55,254 bases of DNA from Elysia marginata (lineage: Eukaryota; Mollusca; Gastropoda; Plakobranchidae), in the NCBI GenBank assembly GCA_019649035.1, contig BMAT01008673.1:18270-73523 (forward strand), read 5' to 3'. How positions within the stretch are numbered: the stretch's first letter is position 1; every line of letters begins with the position of its first letter. Shown in pieces: positions 1 to 14,600 of this stretch. Under the pieces are notes generated by a model. The model was given only the letters and a program-made list of their open reading frames with translations, ran no database searches and was not told where the DNA came from. A program made the translations under genes and the position numbers.

Positions 1-510
1 TTCATTTATTTTAGTAGTGTGTTTGTTAACTAAGGCCTTGGAAATTTTTTCAATAAAAAGTATGAAAAGAAAAGCTCAGGAAAAACTTAAAAGATAATGA
101 ATAAATTCACCTCTGTACATGGGGTTATTGGGGACCGAAAACGGATAGTTCCCTCTGATTTCCCATGTGACACTGAATCGCTTCCTTTGCTGACAGAACG
201 GTTTGTAATTTGTCATAAAGAATTGATTGTTTACAACTCTGGGAGGATATTTTCCCTCTAGGTTTCATGATTGGCTTGTCATGTTTCCTGTTTTAGAAGC
301 TTTTGCATTTTCCGTATATACAGTTACATGTAACTACTTCGATCTAATGTATGGCGCGTAGCGAAAATACCAATACACATAGATGAACATGCACAACTCT
401 GAAGAGGATGACAATAAAAATAATTTCGGGTGCAGAAAAGACAAGCGTTAAAACAAATTTTTGCAAGTGTATCCAAGAGGGAGTATCGGATATAATTCAT
501 TTTAAAGACA

Positions 511-710
511 TTAATTACAATGATGGACTATGTTGGTCTGATTTTTTTACAGGTATCGGAGTTTAGTTATTAAATAAATTAATTACAATGATGGACTATG
601 TTGGTCGGATTTTTTTACAGGTATCGGAGTTTAGTTATTAAATAAATTAATTACAACGATGGTCTATGTTGGTATGATTTTTTACAGGTATCGGAGTTTA
701 GTTATTAATA
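511..710. repeat. 68-bp tandem repeat, three copies
   Basis: The units start at 511, 579 and 647. The first two are nearly identical, and the third carries a few changes and breaks off near 710. Each contains GATGG.CTATGTTGGT, a T-run followed by ACAGGTATCGGAG, and TTAGTTATTAA. Confidence 0.9.
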
Positions 711-914
711 ACTTTATAAGCAAAGATTGGCCAATTTAAATATCAGAAAGTGTAAGGGGCCTGGTCTACTACATCCTAGATTTTTAAAAGAGGTTTTATC
801 TGCAAAAGTTTCTTCTTATACATTTTCTTCAATACGTTTATATCAAATGGAAACTTTCCTGATAATTGAAAGTTGGCAAAAGTAACTCTAGATCTAGTTT
901 TTAAAGAAAGGAAA

Positions 915-1195
915 TAGGGGGGATACTGGTATTTCTAGGCCAATCAGTTTGAAATGTATTTTGTGTGAACTTTTGTGGAGTGCGATAAGAAGTTAATTGA
1001 TTGACAACATGGCTTTCTTGATAAAAGGTCTTCGAGCTTCCATCATTCAGTTAATCCAGGTACCGGTAGATTTCACGAAGTTTGTAGACGAGGGAAAAAC
1101 CTGTTGATGTAGCACCTGATGGCGTTGGCATCTTCAATCATCAGTCCATTCTAGCATCTCTACAGGCCTTTGTGCTCCCATCTAACAAGTGAGTT
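915..1195 (+). mobile_element. Possible CR1-like LINE reverse transcriptase relic
   Basis: Broken frames read ISRPISLKCILCELLWSAIR (like the RT motif RPISL.SVLCK..E) and then TKFVDEGK, PVDVAPDGVGIFNHQSILAS and LQAF, like the CR1 stretch around VDEGK.VDVVYLDFSKAFD. The copy is frameshifted and short. The family call is by resemblance. Confidence 0.4.
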
Positions 1196-2339
1196 CGTCC
1201 AATAACTTCTCTCTACCCCTTCTAAGTATGCCATTTAACGTCCCAAGTTATTCATAAATTCCAACTACCGTTACCTCATTGAAGGCCGAAAAATTCCTTG
1301 TCTGTGGCGTGTTGTCGAATATCATTTTATTTCGGTGTCGCCGTCTTTCATGACTTGTTGGTTATCTTCTTTGCAGTCCATAGAACATCTTAACTATAGT
1401 GTTTGACACTCTTCCCCCATCGAAGACTGCTACATAAGATTATTGGTTATGGCATAATAGGGAATGTTTTTATTTAGGTGCACAATTAACTTTAAGATAG
1501 ATGACAATGAGCGGATGCGAATGGTAAAATTAATGGTAAAATGTCCTTTCAAGAATTTTCCCATTAATTTTGAAGTCAACGGTTCTCAGCAGAGTACGTG
1601 TATCTTGGTGAACACCAGTCTTTTCTGTCCTTTTTCTTGCAGCTTTGCGCACCACTTTGTGTGGTATGCTACAAAAAAATATTTCGTAGCTTAAACAGAA
1701 CCACTTATAGAGCTTCTGAAACACAATTTTGCAGTAATAGTAAAAACCATGTGGTACATATTGGTCACAAACATTAGAAGGTTTGTAGACATTTCAAGAT
1801 AGGAATCAACTTTAAATGGTTATTTAAAGATGGAATATCAAAGGTCCTTTTGTTACAAGTTCCTAAACCTAGTTTCGCTTTTTTTTGTGCTACTTCAAAG
1901 GGACTCTACACTCAATGAACCTCAGCTTTAACGGGCTCTATCAATTTCTCCAACAAGATCGTTGTTTTTTAGGTCCAGTGTAATGCTATAGGCCAACTGA
2001 CTTGCCCAAGTAATCACGACCATATTAGTTTAATTATTTCCCCAAGTTAGACAGCACTACGGTTACTATTGGGCTACGCAAGGACAAGGTCTAAGGAGAA
2101 GTAGAATAGAAATCAGGAAGACACTGACGCCACGAAATTTGTGATCCCGTTAATTGGATTGTATTCAGAGAGGCGAGCTAAGGATTCTCTTCCCGCGCTG
2201 GCTATAGAGTTAGAAATTTCTAGTGTCTCCCTTAGTTTAGCCTGAAGCGGAACTCCCAGAATTACATGCATGCAACTGAGAGTGAAGGGTGGAGTGGGTC
2301 TCCAAGGTTACGCATTTAAAGGAAAGAAAATAGGACGAC
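1196..2339. other. No gene seen
   Basis: This is AT-rich sequence with only short open frames. I see no RNA gene or clear repeat. Confidence 0.5.
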
Positions 2340-2400
2340 TAAAAAACATGGCCGCGAGCGTAGGGCGTTCCTAGGTCATGGGGACGGTCCGCGCCTTTTT
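2340..2400 (+). promoter_or_regulatory. GC-rich patch with YY1-like AACATGGCCGCG
   Basis: This short GC- and CpG-rich patch in AT-rich DNA contains AAACATGGCCGCGAGCG. It could be a transcription start of a neighbouring plus-strand gene, but no convincing coding exons follow. Confidence 0.25.
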
Positions 2401-5400
2401 CTTCTCCTTTATTTTTTAGTTTGGTGGTTGAAATGAGGAACTTCCAAAATCTGATACTGGCTGTGGCTTAAGAAATTAACTCACACCACCAACGGGTTTT
2501 TTTTCCTTATTTTTAGGAGATAGGCGTGTTTGTGTGGTGGTTATGGATGAGGCATACGACACAGCATATCAGGTTATTTTAAGTTAAAAGCAATAGTGTT
2601 TATTTGTATCTTTTTTTTTCTCGTCCACCAAGATCTCTGTGTTTTTGGTCGTAGTTGCGTTTTTGCCGTACTTCTGTTCAGTCTGCGAGAATTATAGTGC
2701 GGTACGTGGTCAGGGCAGTTTGAGCTAATAGCTGTAAATATCCATTTAAGAATTGGAAGATAGTCCACACGATGTGTTATAATACAGTGGCTGGGGTTGT
2801 GTTGCAGTTTTCAGATCCCACTGAAAAATCTTTTTTTGTTGTTGTTTATTGTGTGACCAACCAATTGCGAGTCTGCAACCCAACTGAACCAAGCACAAAT
2901 GAAAATATATCTCTTTGAGATTGTCTTTAGTTTTTAAACTTATTAGTCCTCTATAATTGTTTTTGTTATATCCCCTTATCTTGATTCATAGCTGAACGAT
3001 TTTACCACTGTATACATGTATTAATTTTGTTCAGTTTACTTTGACAAGAAAATGTTGCTCAAACCATAGGTGCTAATTTAGAATGCATATTAGACACTTG
3101 TCATAATTTAATTCACAGTTGCCCAGACTCCTTGCTTTGTGGTATTGTGTTGTCAAAGGAAAAAAAACTTGCTGACAGCAAAAACTGCAGTGGGCATTGA
3201 TATGCTGGCATTGTTCTATAGAACGTTTGAGGATCATTTCATGGTACATTCTGCCCTTAAAAAGTACTGAGTGAAAGGTGCGTGTGCACTACTCTACATT
3301 TAGATTTGTTGACAGTGTGTCTAGCTCCGCAACTGTACTCAGAGAGTAAAGAGATGCAAAGAAAGTCTTTATCATACTTAGTATTATCGTCATAGCAGAA
3401 TCCAAGTCAAAACAACCAAGAACATCAAAATATTTCAACATCTTATTAGTTCAGCCAGATAATTGGATTTGGTCGAAAAGGATAGATAAAATCTTATCTT
3501 TTTAAAAGTTTAATCAAAGAAATAGAAATTCGTCATAATAAGGAGAAAATTAGTATTAACTTTTAAACATTATGACCAAATAGATTGCTGTTTTCGTTAA
3601 GTCTATGCTGTCCTCATTTGAAGCTGGGAATATACACTATAATTTACAGGAAAAATTAAAACTTTTGAGTTTGCTCACTTTCTTTTAATATTGGTTTGTA
3701 ATAGACCACTGAAATTTTTCTTCTTAATAGTCTTTGCTCTCCAAGTCCCAGGCTTTTATGAAATATCAGGAATGAGAATAGAACGCAAAATTATTGATCT
3801 TGCCCAAAACCAATTGGCTTCAAATAAGAAGTTTTCCAACAGGTGTGATAATTTGCACTCTTCTCTAATTCCTAATTTGTTTTGCATACATTGTACATTA
3901 AAAAAAGAAAAGACTTGAAAAACTCATTTAAACATAAAATTTCAGTTGGCTGGATATAGTTAATTTATTTAGTTGAAATTCTACACAACTGTCGGATTTT
4001 CCTTCCAGATAGATTTTATGATTTTCTTTCAGATATCACAGAGAAATAACAAGCCAAAGATCAAAACAAAGAACCGACAAAGTATTATTATAGCAGTTCT
4101 ATCTTTATTATTGTAATGTTGAATTAGCACATGTGCATATGAACGATATAATATATAAAAAAGTTATAGATGCATTCTACACTCACTTACATGTAAACCT
4201 TCACAGACTGCTTTAAAGACCAAGCTCTAAACCCAACAGAACGGGTCACTGATTGACATTCTCAATCACAAACAATTCGTTCTGCTCAAGTTTCATAATG
4301 AAATATTCCTTACAACAGGTTGCAATGCTTCGCTTTGTTTTTACTTAATCTATCTTTCAACTGTACACAGAATACTCTTGAAGGAAAACATATCCATATA
4401 CACAAATAGCAGCTGAATGGGGAGACAGTTAACAATTCAAGCAACACTGCTGACATTGCTTCTTAAGGGTGGCCATCCGTCTTTTTTTAAGGGTACTAAA
4501 CCAATTTCAAAACCCGACTAAAAACTGTGCACGGCAATTCTGAATATGCAATATCCAAGATTTTTCAGCTTTTAAATAAAATGAAATTCCAAACTCTGTG
4601 TAATATTTCAGTAAGACTGCAGCTATAGAAATAGGACAGCACTAAAATATTTTGCCTCAGTGGACACTCACTTAACTTCCTCAAAAAGAAAAAAAAAGAC
4701 TGATGTGCCCTTGACACTATGGTCTCAGGTATAGTTTTCATAAAAATTTTTATTTATTAAGTAAATTATGTACCCATTTTAAAAGTTTTCAACCACTACA
4801 AAATAAAGCTTAAGCTATATTCTTTAGCTTGTTGTCAGTTTTATGAGTTGTTTTTTTTTCTATTTGCAGGTACAGAACATGTACAGGCCATCACTGGCCG
4901 GCAATACTTGAAGCATGTTGGGCTAAGCTTAGAGAAAATATTGAGCGAGCTTTCACCAGCTTTAGCAACAAGTCTAACATGTTGAAACAAAGAGCACATC
5001 AAACAATCTTCACAAAATGCTGGCAGAGAACTTTTTTTTTTATACCAAAAGAAAAAAAACATCCTTAAAATATACAAATGAAGAGCTGCATCTCATATAA
5101 AATTTGGTTTCAATACAAAGGTGAACAAAAGCATAATCAAAAAGCAGGTCCAGATTTTTCAGTATCTAATAAGATTAAATCTAGACTTGTTTACAACATG
5201 AACACATAAGAAAAACCATAAAAAGGTTATTGGCTTACCCTGATTTATTTTACAAGTAATGACATTGACTGCATGCATCTGAGTTTGCTTGAACATTGCA
5301 TTTATCAAACTTTAGAACATTACGTGTATCAAAAACACAGTTTGTGCAGTTAAATCTGTAATTTTTCTCCTCTTACTCCAGCTTTTGGCAAGTTAATCCT

Positions 5401-8400
5401 AGTTCCATTTTCTTGGTGTCAGAATGCAGGAACAAATGTTGCATTTACCCTGCAAATGTTTTATGACTCACAAATCAAATTTTTAATCCCTATTTAAACA
5501 TAAAAACATCAAAGCCATAATAAGGGGGTGGAAAGTTAGTAGAAGATTCTGTGCAGTTACAAATCAAGCATAAACCAACACACTGTGAGAGCATGAAAGT
5601 ACAATATAAGAAAAGAGGAAACAAACACACAACACATTTGACATTGATCAAATTATCTTTTAACATAGGCAATGATGAGGATATTTCACGCATACTTTTA
5701 CCTAAGTGATAACATAGCCATGTACACTCAATTCTGCTTAAGTCAATCTCCAGGGAACATCACCAATACCGTTGACTTCGGTGAAAAATCGAGTTTTGTG
5801 CAAGTCCTAATTGACCCAATGGGACACAAAAAAGGTCAAGTACATTGAAAATCAACTTAAGCAGCTTTCACTAGGGTATAATTGACTGAATTACATCCAT
5901 ACTATGTTACTTGAGAGCCATGCTTGGAGTGCTGGCTAGGTAGAGAGGTCTATGCGTGGTGGATGAGCTACCTCACCACAGCTGCTGGAATGTGATAGAT
6001 TACAGTGGACAACCTTGGATTAAAGCATCTTGAATACATTGGCGGCTTTAAAGACAGATTGTGTCCTCATCAGTCTACAGCCCGTGAGTGTATCTATGTA
6101 CACAAAGATCATTCACGCTAATACAAACACACAATTTTCAAATAAGGTCAATGTCAAAGAAATGGGTAATTTTAGACAAAAAGGTAACAGAAAGCATTTG
6201 TATATTTTGCAGATGGGCTTCAAGCTATCAAGTAAACTTTTCAAATAATTTTACCACAACATCTATTAAAATCCACTATAGTGATTTCATTCTCAGAATA
6301 GCAGGTGGACCTGAAAACAGAAAATCTAAAAATTTATTGAGTCAAACAAGTAGATAAAGCTTGAATGTATAATGCTAAAAAATTGACCAAACTAAATATA
6401 TATTTTATGTAAAGAAATTACCGCATAAGCAAAATATCTTTAGAGGAGGGCTCTGATAATAGATAAAAATTAGTCAAGCAAATTTTTTGCAAATTTTTTG
6501 CAAATTCCTAGCAAGATAATCTTTCAAACCATATCTACCTGTCTCACCCAGAGCAGCCAATAAAAATTCTTAAAGTGTAAGAATTCGCATAAATTTCTTG
6601 TCATTAGTGTCCCATACTTTTTCCGATGAATTCGTTTGTTTCTCTCTAAAAGTTCAAGAATAATGGTACAGTTGAAAAATCAGCTTCCAAAAAGTATATT
6701 CTATAGTTTTTGACAGCTTTACATATTTTGATTATACAAAAAAAGATTAATGGGTATATATTTAAATATTACGTAATATAATAATAAAATTGGCTTGTTG
6801 CTTAAAAAATAATGAATGGAGTGACAAAAAAAGTCAAGGTTTAAACTTCATAGCCGAAGTGTTGCAAACCATGTTATACTTCGCATTTAAACTGTTCTAC
6901 AAAAAGTCTAGGCACAACTCTTTTGTGAAAAGCATTAACCGTACATCATGATCCTTGCCATCCTGAGAATCACCATCATCTTATTCAATAGCACTCACAT
7001 TAAACTTTTCAGTCACAATAACTGGCAAGCCAATATTTTCAAAATGTGGGTCAGTGTCTTTTTTTTTTTTACATAAATCACAGCCCTACTTTAGAAAAGA
7101 AGACTAAGGTTATAAGTGGAATAATTAGGTAAACAGAGGTTTTATGAAACAATGAATGCCTTGGAGCTGAAAGCATGGACTTACATATACAGAGCAACTG
7201 GCTGAGCAATCCAATCCATACGAAACAAAGTTAAATCAAATTCTTCATTCATTTGAATTATGTACAAAGATATCAAGGCACTTGCAATCTGTATATAAAC
7301 AGAGACATCAACACAAGGATAACTACAAAAGTTCTGGTTTGTGTTATTTTATCATGGGTAAGTTGAATATCAGATTAAGAAATAAACTAAATTAGAGAAT
7401 ATCAAGGTACACTTGAAGTTTAATTTTTATTTAAACATATAATATTGCCATGCTGCTAACACAATGGCATATGTCAAATATAGACCAAAATGACACCAAC
7501 CCACAAAAATTATCTTTCTTTCATCATTTCTACTTACAATTGTGAAAAATTGGCTGGTCCAAAATTGATTCATGTAGAGTATATTAAACTTATACAACAA
7601 TGTTTTTGTTTTTTGTTGTGTTTTTTTTTATTTTTTCGGGGTTTTTTTTTTTTGCTTTCCTTGAACTGCTGCTTTTGAGACAGGCCCTTATGTTAGCATC
7701 ATGTCAATAAGTATGAATCTAAATGAAACAATGATCTTAGTGATGATGACTGCAATCTAGATTTATCCTTTAAAAAATCGGCATTTTTGTCATAGGTGAA
7801 TTTTACTCTATATTTTACTTCGCAACAAGATGTTTCAAATAAGTTCAAGCAGACTTTTGGCACCTATTGAAAGATTTATAAAAGTGTTCAAGGCCACAAG
7901 CAATGAAAGAAGGAAATCAAGACACAGCTTATTAAACTCTGCCAAAGGTTGAGGCAGATAAATCAACAGCGGTTTGTAACTCTCTCTCTCTCTCCTTCCT
8001 AAGTTAAGTACTGTCTCTGCTATGGTTGCCCCATTATTCATAGTAGTCTCATAAAGACAGCTTGTCATACAGATTCTTCAGCTCAAAACTCTAGGCAGGT
8101 CATAACTTCTACCTGAGACAACAATTGCCAGTTCATTATAGGCTAGGTTATCCACAACCCTGACAAGAAAGAGCATTGTAATGTTTAAACTGTGGCGATC
8201 TATTTTTAGTTAAAACATTAACTACTTTATGCTTCTTTTGTTTTTATGTCCAGGAAAAGTGATTATTTTGCACACTTTTGCACAGTTAGCTATAGATAGA
8301 TACATTGTCATTTTGTTTTTTTAATGTTGCAAAAACAGTTCATTTAAGCTTTTATTTTTGTTCCACTCCTTTTTGTTATTACAGTCAGAAAATGATACCA

Positions 8401-10807
8401 ATGTTTTATCAATTGACAAGTAGACAGGGAGAAAACATAATTTGATCTGAGCACTTTTAAAAGAAACAGACTTTGCCAAAGGACATAGGGAAAATAGCTG
8501 TGTTAGTTTCACATTGATTTATTTATCTATTTTCACTTTACTTACATGTTCAAACCCAAACTTACTCCCTACAATAAGAAGCAAAGTTGAACACCGATAA
8601 ATTTCCATTACATCAACGACAGGGGGAAAAAATGCATGAATTATTGGGGCTTCTAAGTGAAACGCAAAAGGACAAAACCTGTGAATGTCATCGTGCACAT
8701 TACCACTGCAAAGTTATAATAATGATTCAATGTGTTTGCTAGCATCACCGGGTCATCCTTGATTCCCTAGTAAAGACACCTCACCACTTGTGCTTTCTTC
8801 TACCACATTATAGAAGAAGAACAGGCTCACAAGGCTTAACGTGTGTCAATTTGAAGATTTACATTTGAAACAAGGCACAAAAATTATAGGCAACGCAAAA
8901 TTGATCCGGCTCATTAATCAGCAAATGATTCACTTCTTTAATTCATACAATATAATTTTTAAAATGTCCCACACAATCACTTTCAACATATGATATATAT
9001 AGACATTTTCAGAAAAGCATTCACTTGCCTTTGTCTTGGATAACATTAGTGGTATTTCTGACACAGACCTGAAACTGAACTATCTCCTTTGCAGCAAACA
9101 TATTTTTTTTTCCCCAGATGCTGGCCTTTCACTTGCCTTTACACTACTGCTCCATTATGTTGACATTTCACTGATTCTAATCTGTAAAAAGACATGCCTT
9201 TCACAAGACCAGACTAAATTGCTATAAAACAATCGGAACTAAAAAGATAAAGCTAATTTGCATAACGGTTGTTCAACTTGCATTTCGGAACGTGAGTAGA
9301 AAATTTGTCCGGTACCGAAGCTGTGTATATTAGGGCTATGGACATCCAGAAATTTAGCAATGAAATTTAGTCACTGACAAATGCAATAGTTTTAGCTATC
9401 AAAGATTTTTTACTTACAATGAAATCAATAATGGAAACAAAGCCAAGGATGGCAAGGGTAAGAAAATGGTACATTTTATGGGTTAATAGAGGTGCAAATA
9501 TGGGTAGCTGGTTGAATTTATGCAATTAGGATTTTCTCTCAACAATTTGTTGTACTGCATTATAACTTCTAAAAAAAGTGTAGAAGGTAAATAGTGTTAT
9601 ACTCCTTTTTTCATCATCAATTAATTTTGTTTCCCTTGTTTTCTTTAGCAATATATTGCTCAAGACATTCCTTTTGAACCAGCAATTTATACAAAGTATA
9701 ACAGAACTTATTGATATAGTGCAAAGCATTTATTGAACATGCATATTTGTTGAAGGTAAAAATTTAAAAAACACATGGAAGCCAAAAGGATATTTTGCAT
9801 GTTCTATCACAACAAGCCATTGTATGATGGACTTTGATGCTAGCAGCAGCTGATTTGTCATTGCTTTATGACCCTGTTGACAATATTCAGCCTACTTATT
9901 CGGTTAAAGGGTTCTCCTTTACATTTTTTTTTTGTGAAAATACAATCAAGGTTAAGCTTTATCCTGTTGCCTCTCAGAGACTTGTAACCCATCTGTTTAT
10001 GCCACAAGGAATGAGGCATTGAGGTAGCCAGTCCCCCTTTTAATTTTACCTTGTGCCAATCAAGAGGTTCAGCTGACACATTAGTTGACTGGTTGACAGT
10101 TTAGTTGATAGATCCATCCCATGATCACGGTTACTCTCCAGAGCTTATGGCATCATTGTCGAAAAATTTCTTACAATTTTTCACAGGATTTATCTACTGT
10201 TATGATAGATATTCAGCACATTGTTGTAAGCTCCTTGGTATAGTGTTTTAAAGTCAATATTTTAACATAAGTTATTAATATAAAAATTTGCTTTTCAGAG
10301 AGTAGAGCTCAAAGTCGGCTTAAGACAACCTGTATAAATCAAAACCAATCTACAAAGTATGAATTTCCTTATCTTTCTCAATGATTTGCACATCTGCTAC
10401 TCAAAACTTAGGAAACATGCCTGATACTTTGTCAAATTTTTTTTACTTGCATATCATTGCTTGATTGTGATAACAATGCTTTGTTCTTAATCATAAAGGC
10501 TGTACAATCCAGTGCTTTCTCAGGGAAAACTTTTTAATGTTTCAAGAAATTTGAAATAATTGTTTTAAACGTCAATGTCCAGAGGTAATTACTTGGAATT
10601 AAACAAGAGATGTTTGAACATGTTCCTTTAATTCAAATATTAATGGCAACTTTTGAGACTTGTAAATGAAACATCTTGATAATTATAAATTTAGAGAGAA
10701 AAGGTTATGAAGAAAAAATATGCTGTCTTACAACCAGACCCAGTAGTTGAAAGAGCCAAATTTCAGTGATCTTTTAAAAAATACATTTAATTAGCTTTCA
10801 AACAAGT
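2401..10807. other. Intergenic or ankyrin 3' UTR, no confident gene
   Basis: This is AT-rich DNA with short, unrecognised open frames. The upper part may be ankyrin 3' UTR if a distal polyadenylation site is used. A MITE-like patch lies at 5725-5880. Confidence 0.5.
5725..5880. mobile_element. Possible pogo/Tigger-type MITE remnant
   Basis: The left end has CTGCTTAAGTCAATCTCC and the right end, on the opposite strand, has CTGCTTAAGTTGATTTTC. Between them are GTTGACTTCGGTGAAAAATC and GAGTTTTGTGCAAGTCC. Pogo/Tigger-type termini look similar; the call is by memory of that style only. Confidence 0.35.
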
Positions 10808-10813
10808 TTTATT
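10808..10813 (-). promoter_or_regulatory. Candidate polyadenylation signal for the ankyrin gene
   Basis: This is the first AATAAA I found on the minus strand after the stop codon, about 690 bases downstream. Others follow further down (for example near 9726), so the true 3' UTR may be longer. Confidence 0.3.
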
Positions 10814-11504
10814 TGCACAAACATTTCATGTTTTCCTTGGGTATTTTTCCAATTGTTCTTGATATTGATTGTATTAAGTTCAAAAAAGAGAAAAAAAATA
10901 TTTTTTTTTTTTCAGGAACATTTTCAACATACAAAATCATTAAAAATGGTTGCAAGAAATGCAGCAACACTATGGAAAAAGTTAATCCTACTGATAAAGG
11001 TACAGCTATTCTTATACATCTCCCTTGTACCTGCAATTGTGTGAAGACAACAAAAGCCAAACAGAAAAAAGTACTTAAACTTCACTACAGAAAAGTCTGA
11101 AAATAACACGTTTTTTAAAATATTAATGCCAGATATCTAATTACCAGATTAACAAGTTACCTATAAATATTCAAATACAATCGGTAGATCAATGACATAT
11201 TTCATTACTTACAATGCTAATTTATAAAAAAAAAAAAAAAGACTTTAGCAAAACATTATAAATTTATAGCTAAAAATACTGCAGGATATGAATAAATAAG
11301 AATAATTTTATAGCTTACAATACTGTGGTACATCCATCATTAAATCAATAACTATAAACTGGTTATGGTGAGATATTTGATTTTAGAAATGTATTTTTGC
11401 TGCAAATATATTTACTTTAGAAAAGCAATAACTGATTCAGATCTAAAGATTATTAAATAGAAAGTGCTAACTAAAATTTCCTCCCCCTGGATATGCCTCG
11501 GCTG

Positions 11505-11614
11505 TCAATAAAACTCTGAATCTGAGCTTTGAACAGAGCCAGAGTGCTCTCGTGTGTCCTGAGATCCGAGTGTATCAACACTCAAGGTTCCCCCATCAAG
11601 GGTTTTGGTGTGAC
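11505..11614 (-). CDS. ANKRD28: Ankyrin gene exon 26, stop codon
   Basis: The exon has 110 coding bases for a Ser/Thr/Gly-rich acidic tail ending [10 protein letters not shown] and a TGA stop at 11505-11507. The SDSE(F/T)Y end is shared with ANKRD28 (DSDSETY). Confidence 0.9.
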
Positions 11615-14600
11615 CTGAAACAAGAAGAAATATAAACTTGTTAACCACAATAATGCTAAGTTACAATTTCAGGCATGTGTCAGAATAGAGGTCTTAAACC
11701 AGCAATAGATCTACATGAGAAATCTACAGATCTACCCCATATGTTATCTTGTTATCTTTACTCAATATATAAGCATGGTGTTTTTTTATGAATGAAGTTA
11801 TCAAACTAGATAAGGCCTGTATTTAGAACTAGATTATGAGGCCGAAATCAAATGCATCCAAAATTAGTGGTAAAGCTAACTGTCTCTTTTAAAACAAATG
11901 GCAAAATAAAGAAGACATATATTTGCTCACAGACAAAATCAGAAAAGCAGAAAAAAAGATAGTAAATTTATTTATACCTCACGGACAGAGCAAGCTTTCA
12001 TAAGCCACAAGAACATGATTTTAGGATTCTTAGAGTAAAAGTATAAATACAAAAGCCTTTAGTTCATGGCCAGTGCAACAGGCTAATCTTATGTTATCTC
12101 CACTTATTTTACAGAATAACATAGGTTAAATGCCATTAAAATTTGGTGTCATCATATATAAGCAAGCTGTCTTTCCTTTGCTTACAACACCTTTAATCTT
12201 GACAGCAAACTTGGATAGAAGAATATCAAAAGAACTTGTTTCTGAAAACCAGGATGCCGGATATCTAATTACTAACACTTTGTATGGACTTTAACAGCTA
12301 TCTATTAAACAATTAAACTGTTCATTTCAACATCACCTTCTCAACATATTTAGGAATATCAAAGACAAAAATTATGTTGGCTGTTGTTTGTAATTAATTT
12401 GTTGGAAACCAACACAAAAAAATGCACTTTATTTTCAGATAAACTATGATGAGTGGAGCAATTATAAAGTAAGAATTTTTATTAAAAAGCTTTGTACATT
12501 TAATCTTGTATTCTGTTTTCGTCCTTAGTTTTAATGTAAGCAGCGCTTGTTTTGCAGTTTCTCAACTATTTCCAGTGCAACTTGATAAATCCTTGAACTA
12601 AAAACAAAGCGTAGTGGTTCTGGTTGGACAATATAACAAAGACTCTGGTCTTGCTCCATATCTTACCAAAGGCTGGTGTGGAGGTAGTGAAGCGTGAGGA
12701 CTTGCTCGTCACGTGGTTCGGTGTGGCTGAGAACGGCATATGGGCCAGTATGATGGCCAGGCAGTCTGCTATGCGAGGATTCGGAGCACAAGACAATGCT
12801 GGGGTGTAGCCTGAAAAAGAAGCACAGAGGCTTGTACAAGCGTTGTCCTGAATTTTCTAAGAGAAGACATTCTTAATCAAAGAAATCTGACTGTAGACCT
12901 ATAAGAAGCTGTAACTTGTTATTAGTGAGAATATCTTCAACCATAAAAACCTTTTATTCTGAATGATGCATTTTCAATCATTAATGGGTGGTTTCACTTG
13001 TTATACAAAGAACTTAAAAACGAAATAACTATGTGCTATATGGATTTTGTATTTTTAGAGCTTTGTATTCTTAATTTGACCATAGGAGTTACAATAACTA
13101 TATTACTTATTAGATTACCATACATAACTTTCATCAAATACAAAAGTTTCATATCTTTTTTTTTCTTTAAAATCAAGGCCAAAGAAAAACCTCTATAGGA
13201 ATATTGTATGATTATCAGTTACCCAATCCTTAGTGTAAAGAGCGGCTTTATTTAGTGCCTAACCCACCAATGCTCTTAGCCCTTGACATGGGCTACTCAA
13301 CTGGTCATTACCAACCAAGTTCTCTTCTATCTGAGAGGCCCAGCAGTTAAATTGCATCACTCTAACACAATTCCAAGACCTTACACTGCTCAAAGTCAAG
13401 TACTCATTTTACGCCTGTTGGCAGCGAAGAAATATGAGTAAATAGCCTCTCTCACAAGAACTAAACGATGACCTGCAGAACCAAGGGCTCAAATCCCGGA
13501 CCTCTTTTAGTCCGAAAGCCAATTAATTGTCTCCCACTAGACCACATTGACACAATCTTTATTGTCTGGTTGTTTAAGTCATAGCTATCACTGTGGATTG
13601 GGAAAATTTCTTAACCTAAAATATGGTCAAAAGGACATTAAAAACAAATCAGATACATGCATTTTTTTCAACTTAAATTTTAAAAAGTCGATAAGAATCT
13701 TGTTAAACCAGCTCTCTAAAGTTTACCATTGTCATCCAGAGCAAGCACACTGCCTCCCTTCCCAATTAAGTCTTGCACCACAGGTACCAGTCCATTCCTG
13801 GCAGCAATGTGAAGCGGTCTAAAAGAAAGTAAAAAATTCAGGTTTAAAGTGGGAGGGGTATTGGTTTGTCATTTAAGTTGGGCATTTTTATCACAAAAAG
13901 ACCTGATGTTTTTTCAATATTATAATCGTGATCAACTGCCTGATAAAAAACGAGCGGTACTCACTTGACAACTACTGAAACTTCACAACAAAACAGGACC
14001 TAATAAAGCTGGACATAAAGCAAAAAGAACTTAAAGCTAAGAAAAAAATTATATAAGTAAGGATTATCGTTCGCTTTTTTAAACTTACGTTCGCAACTCT
14101 GAGTTAGCCATGTTGATCGTGATGGAATCGTCAATCTTGTCTAAGAGCAACAAAGCAATGTCCTCTCGATTCTGCAAAATACATTTTCAAAATTCAATCA
14201 ATAATTTCAATAACTCTGAACGCACAACAGAGATTTTTATAAGGGATCTACGGTAAATTTAGTAGACACTTAAATTCAAATCTAGCTTTGTCTTTGTGAT
14301 GAGATGATGATAACACCATTGAAACACCCTTGGAGGAAGTGACAATTGTATTTCAATACCTTGTGTTACTGGATTTGAAAAACTAGCAATTAGTAAATAT
14401 TCCATATTTCATTACATTGACAGTAAAGAACTTTAAGATTGTTTCTGACAAAGAATCTACAACGCTCACCAACCAGTCTTAAAATTAAATTTCTGAATTT
14501 TTCCAATAATTGAAGTATGTCATGAGATTTTAATTTTAGTTTTAGTCAAATAATGTTGGAAATATACAATTTTTTTTAAAATTGGCCACCAGAACAACTT

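Noticed and set aside
2517..5061. Exon-like plus-strand segments at 2517-2572, 3179-3243, 3731-3842 and from 4870, each with a plausible acceptor and most with a donor
   Set aside because: Only the last two join in a consistent phase. The others do not, alternative frames are equally open, and I recognise no protein family.
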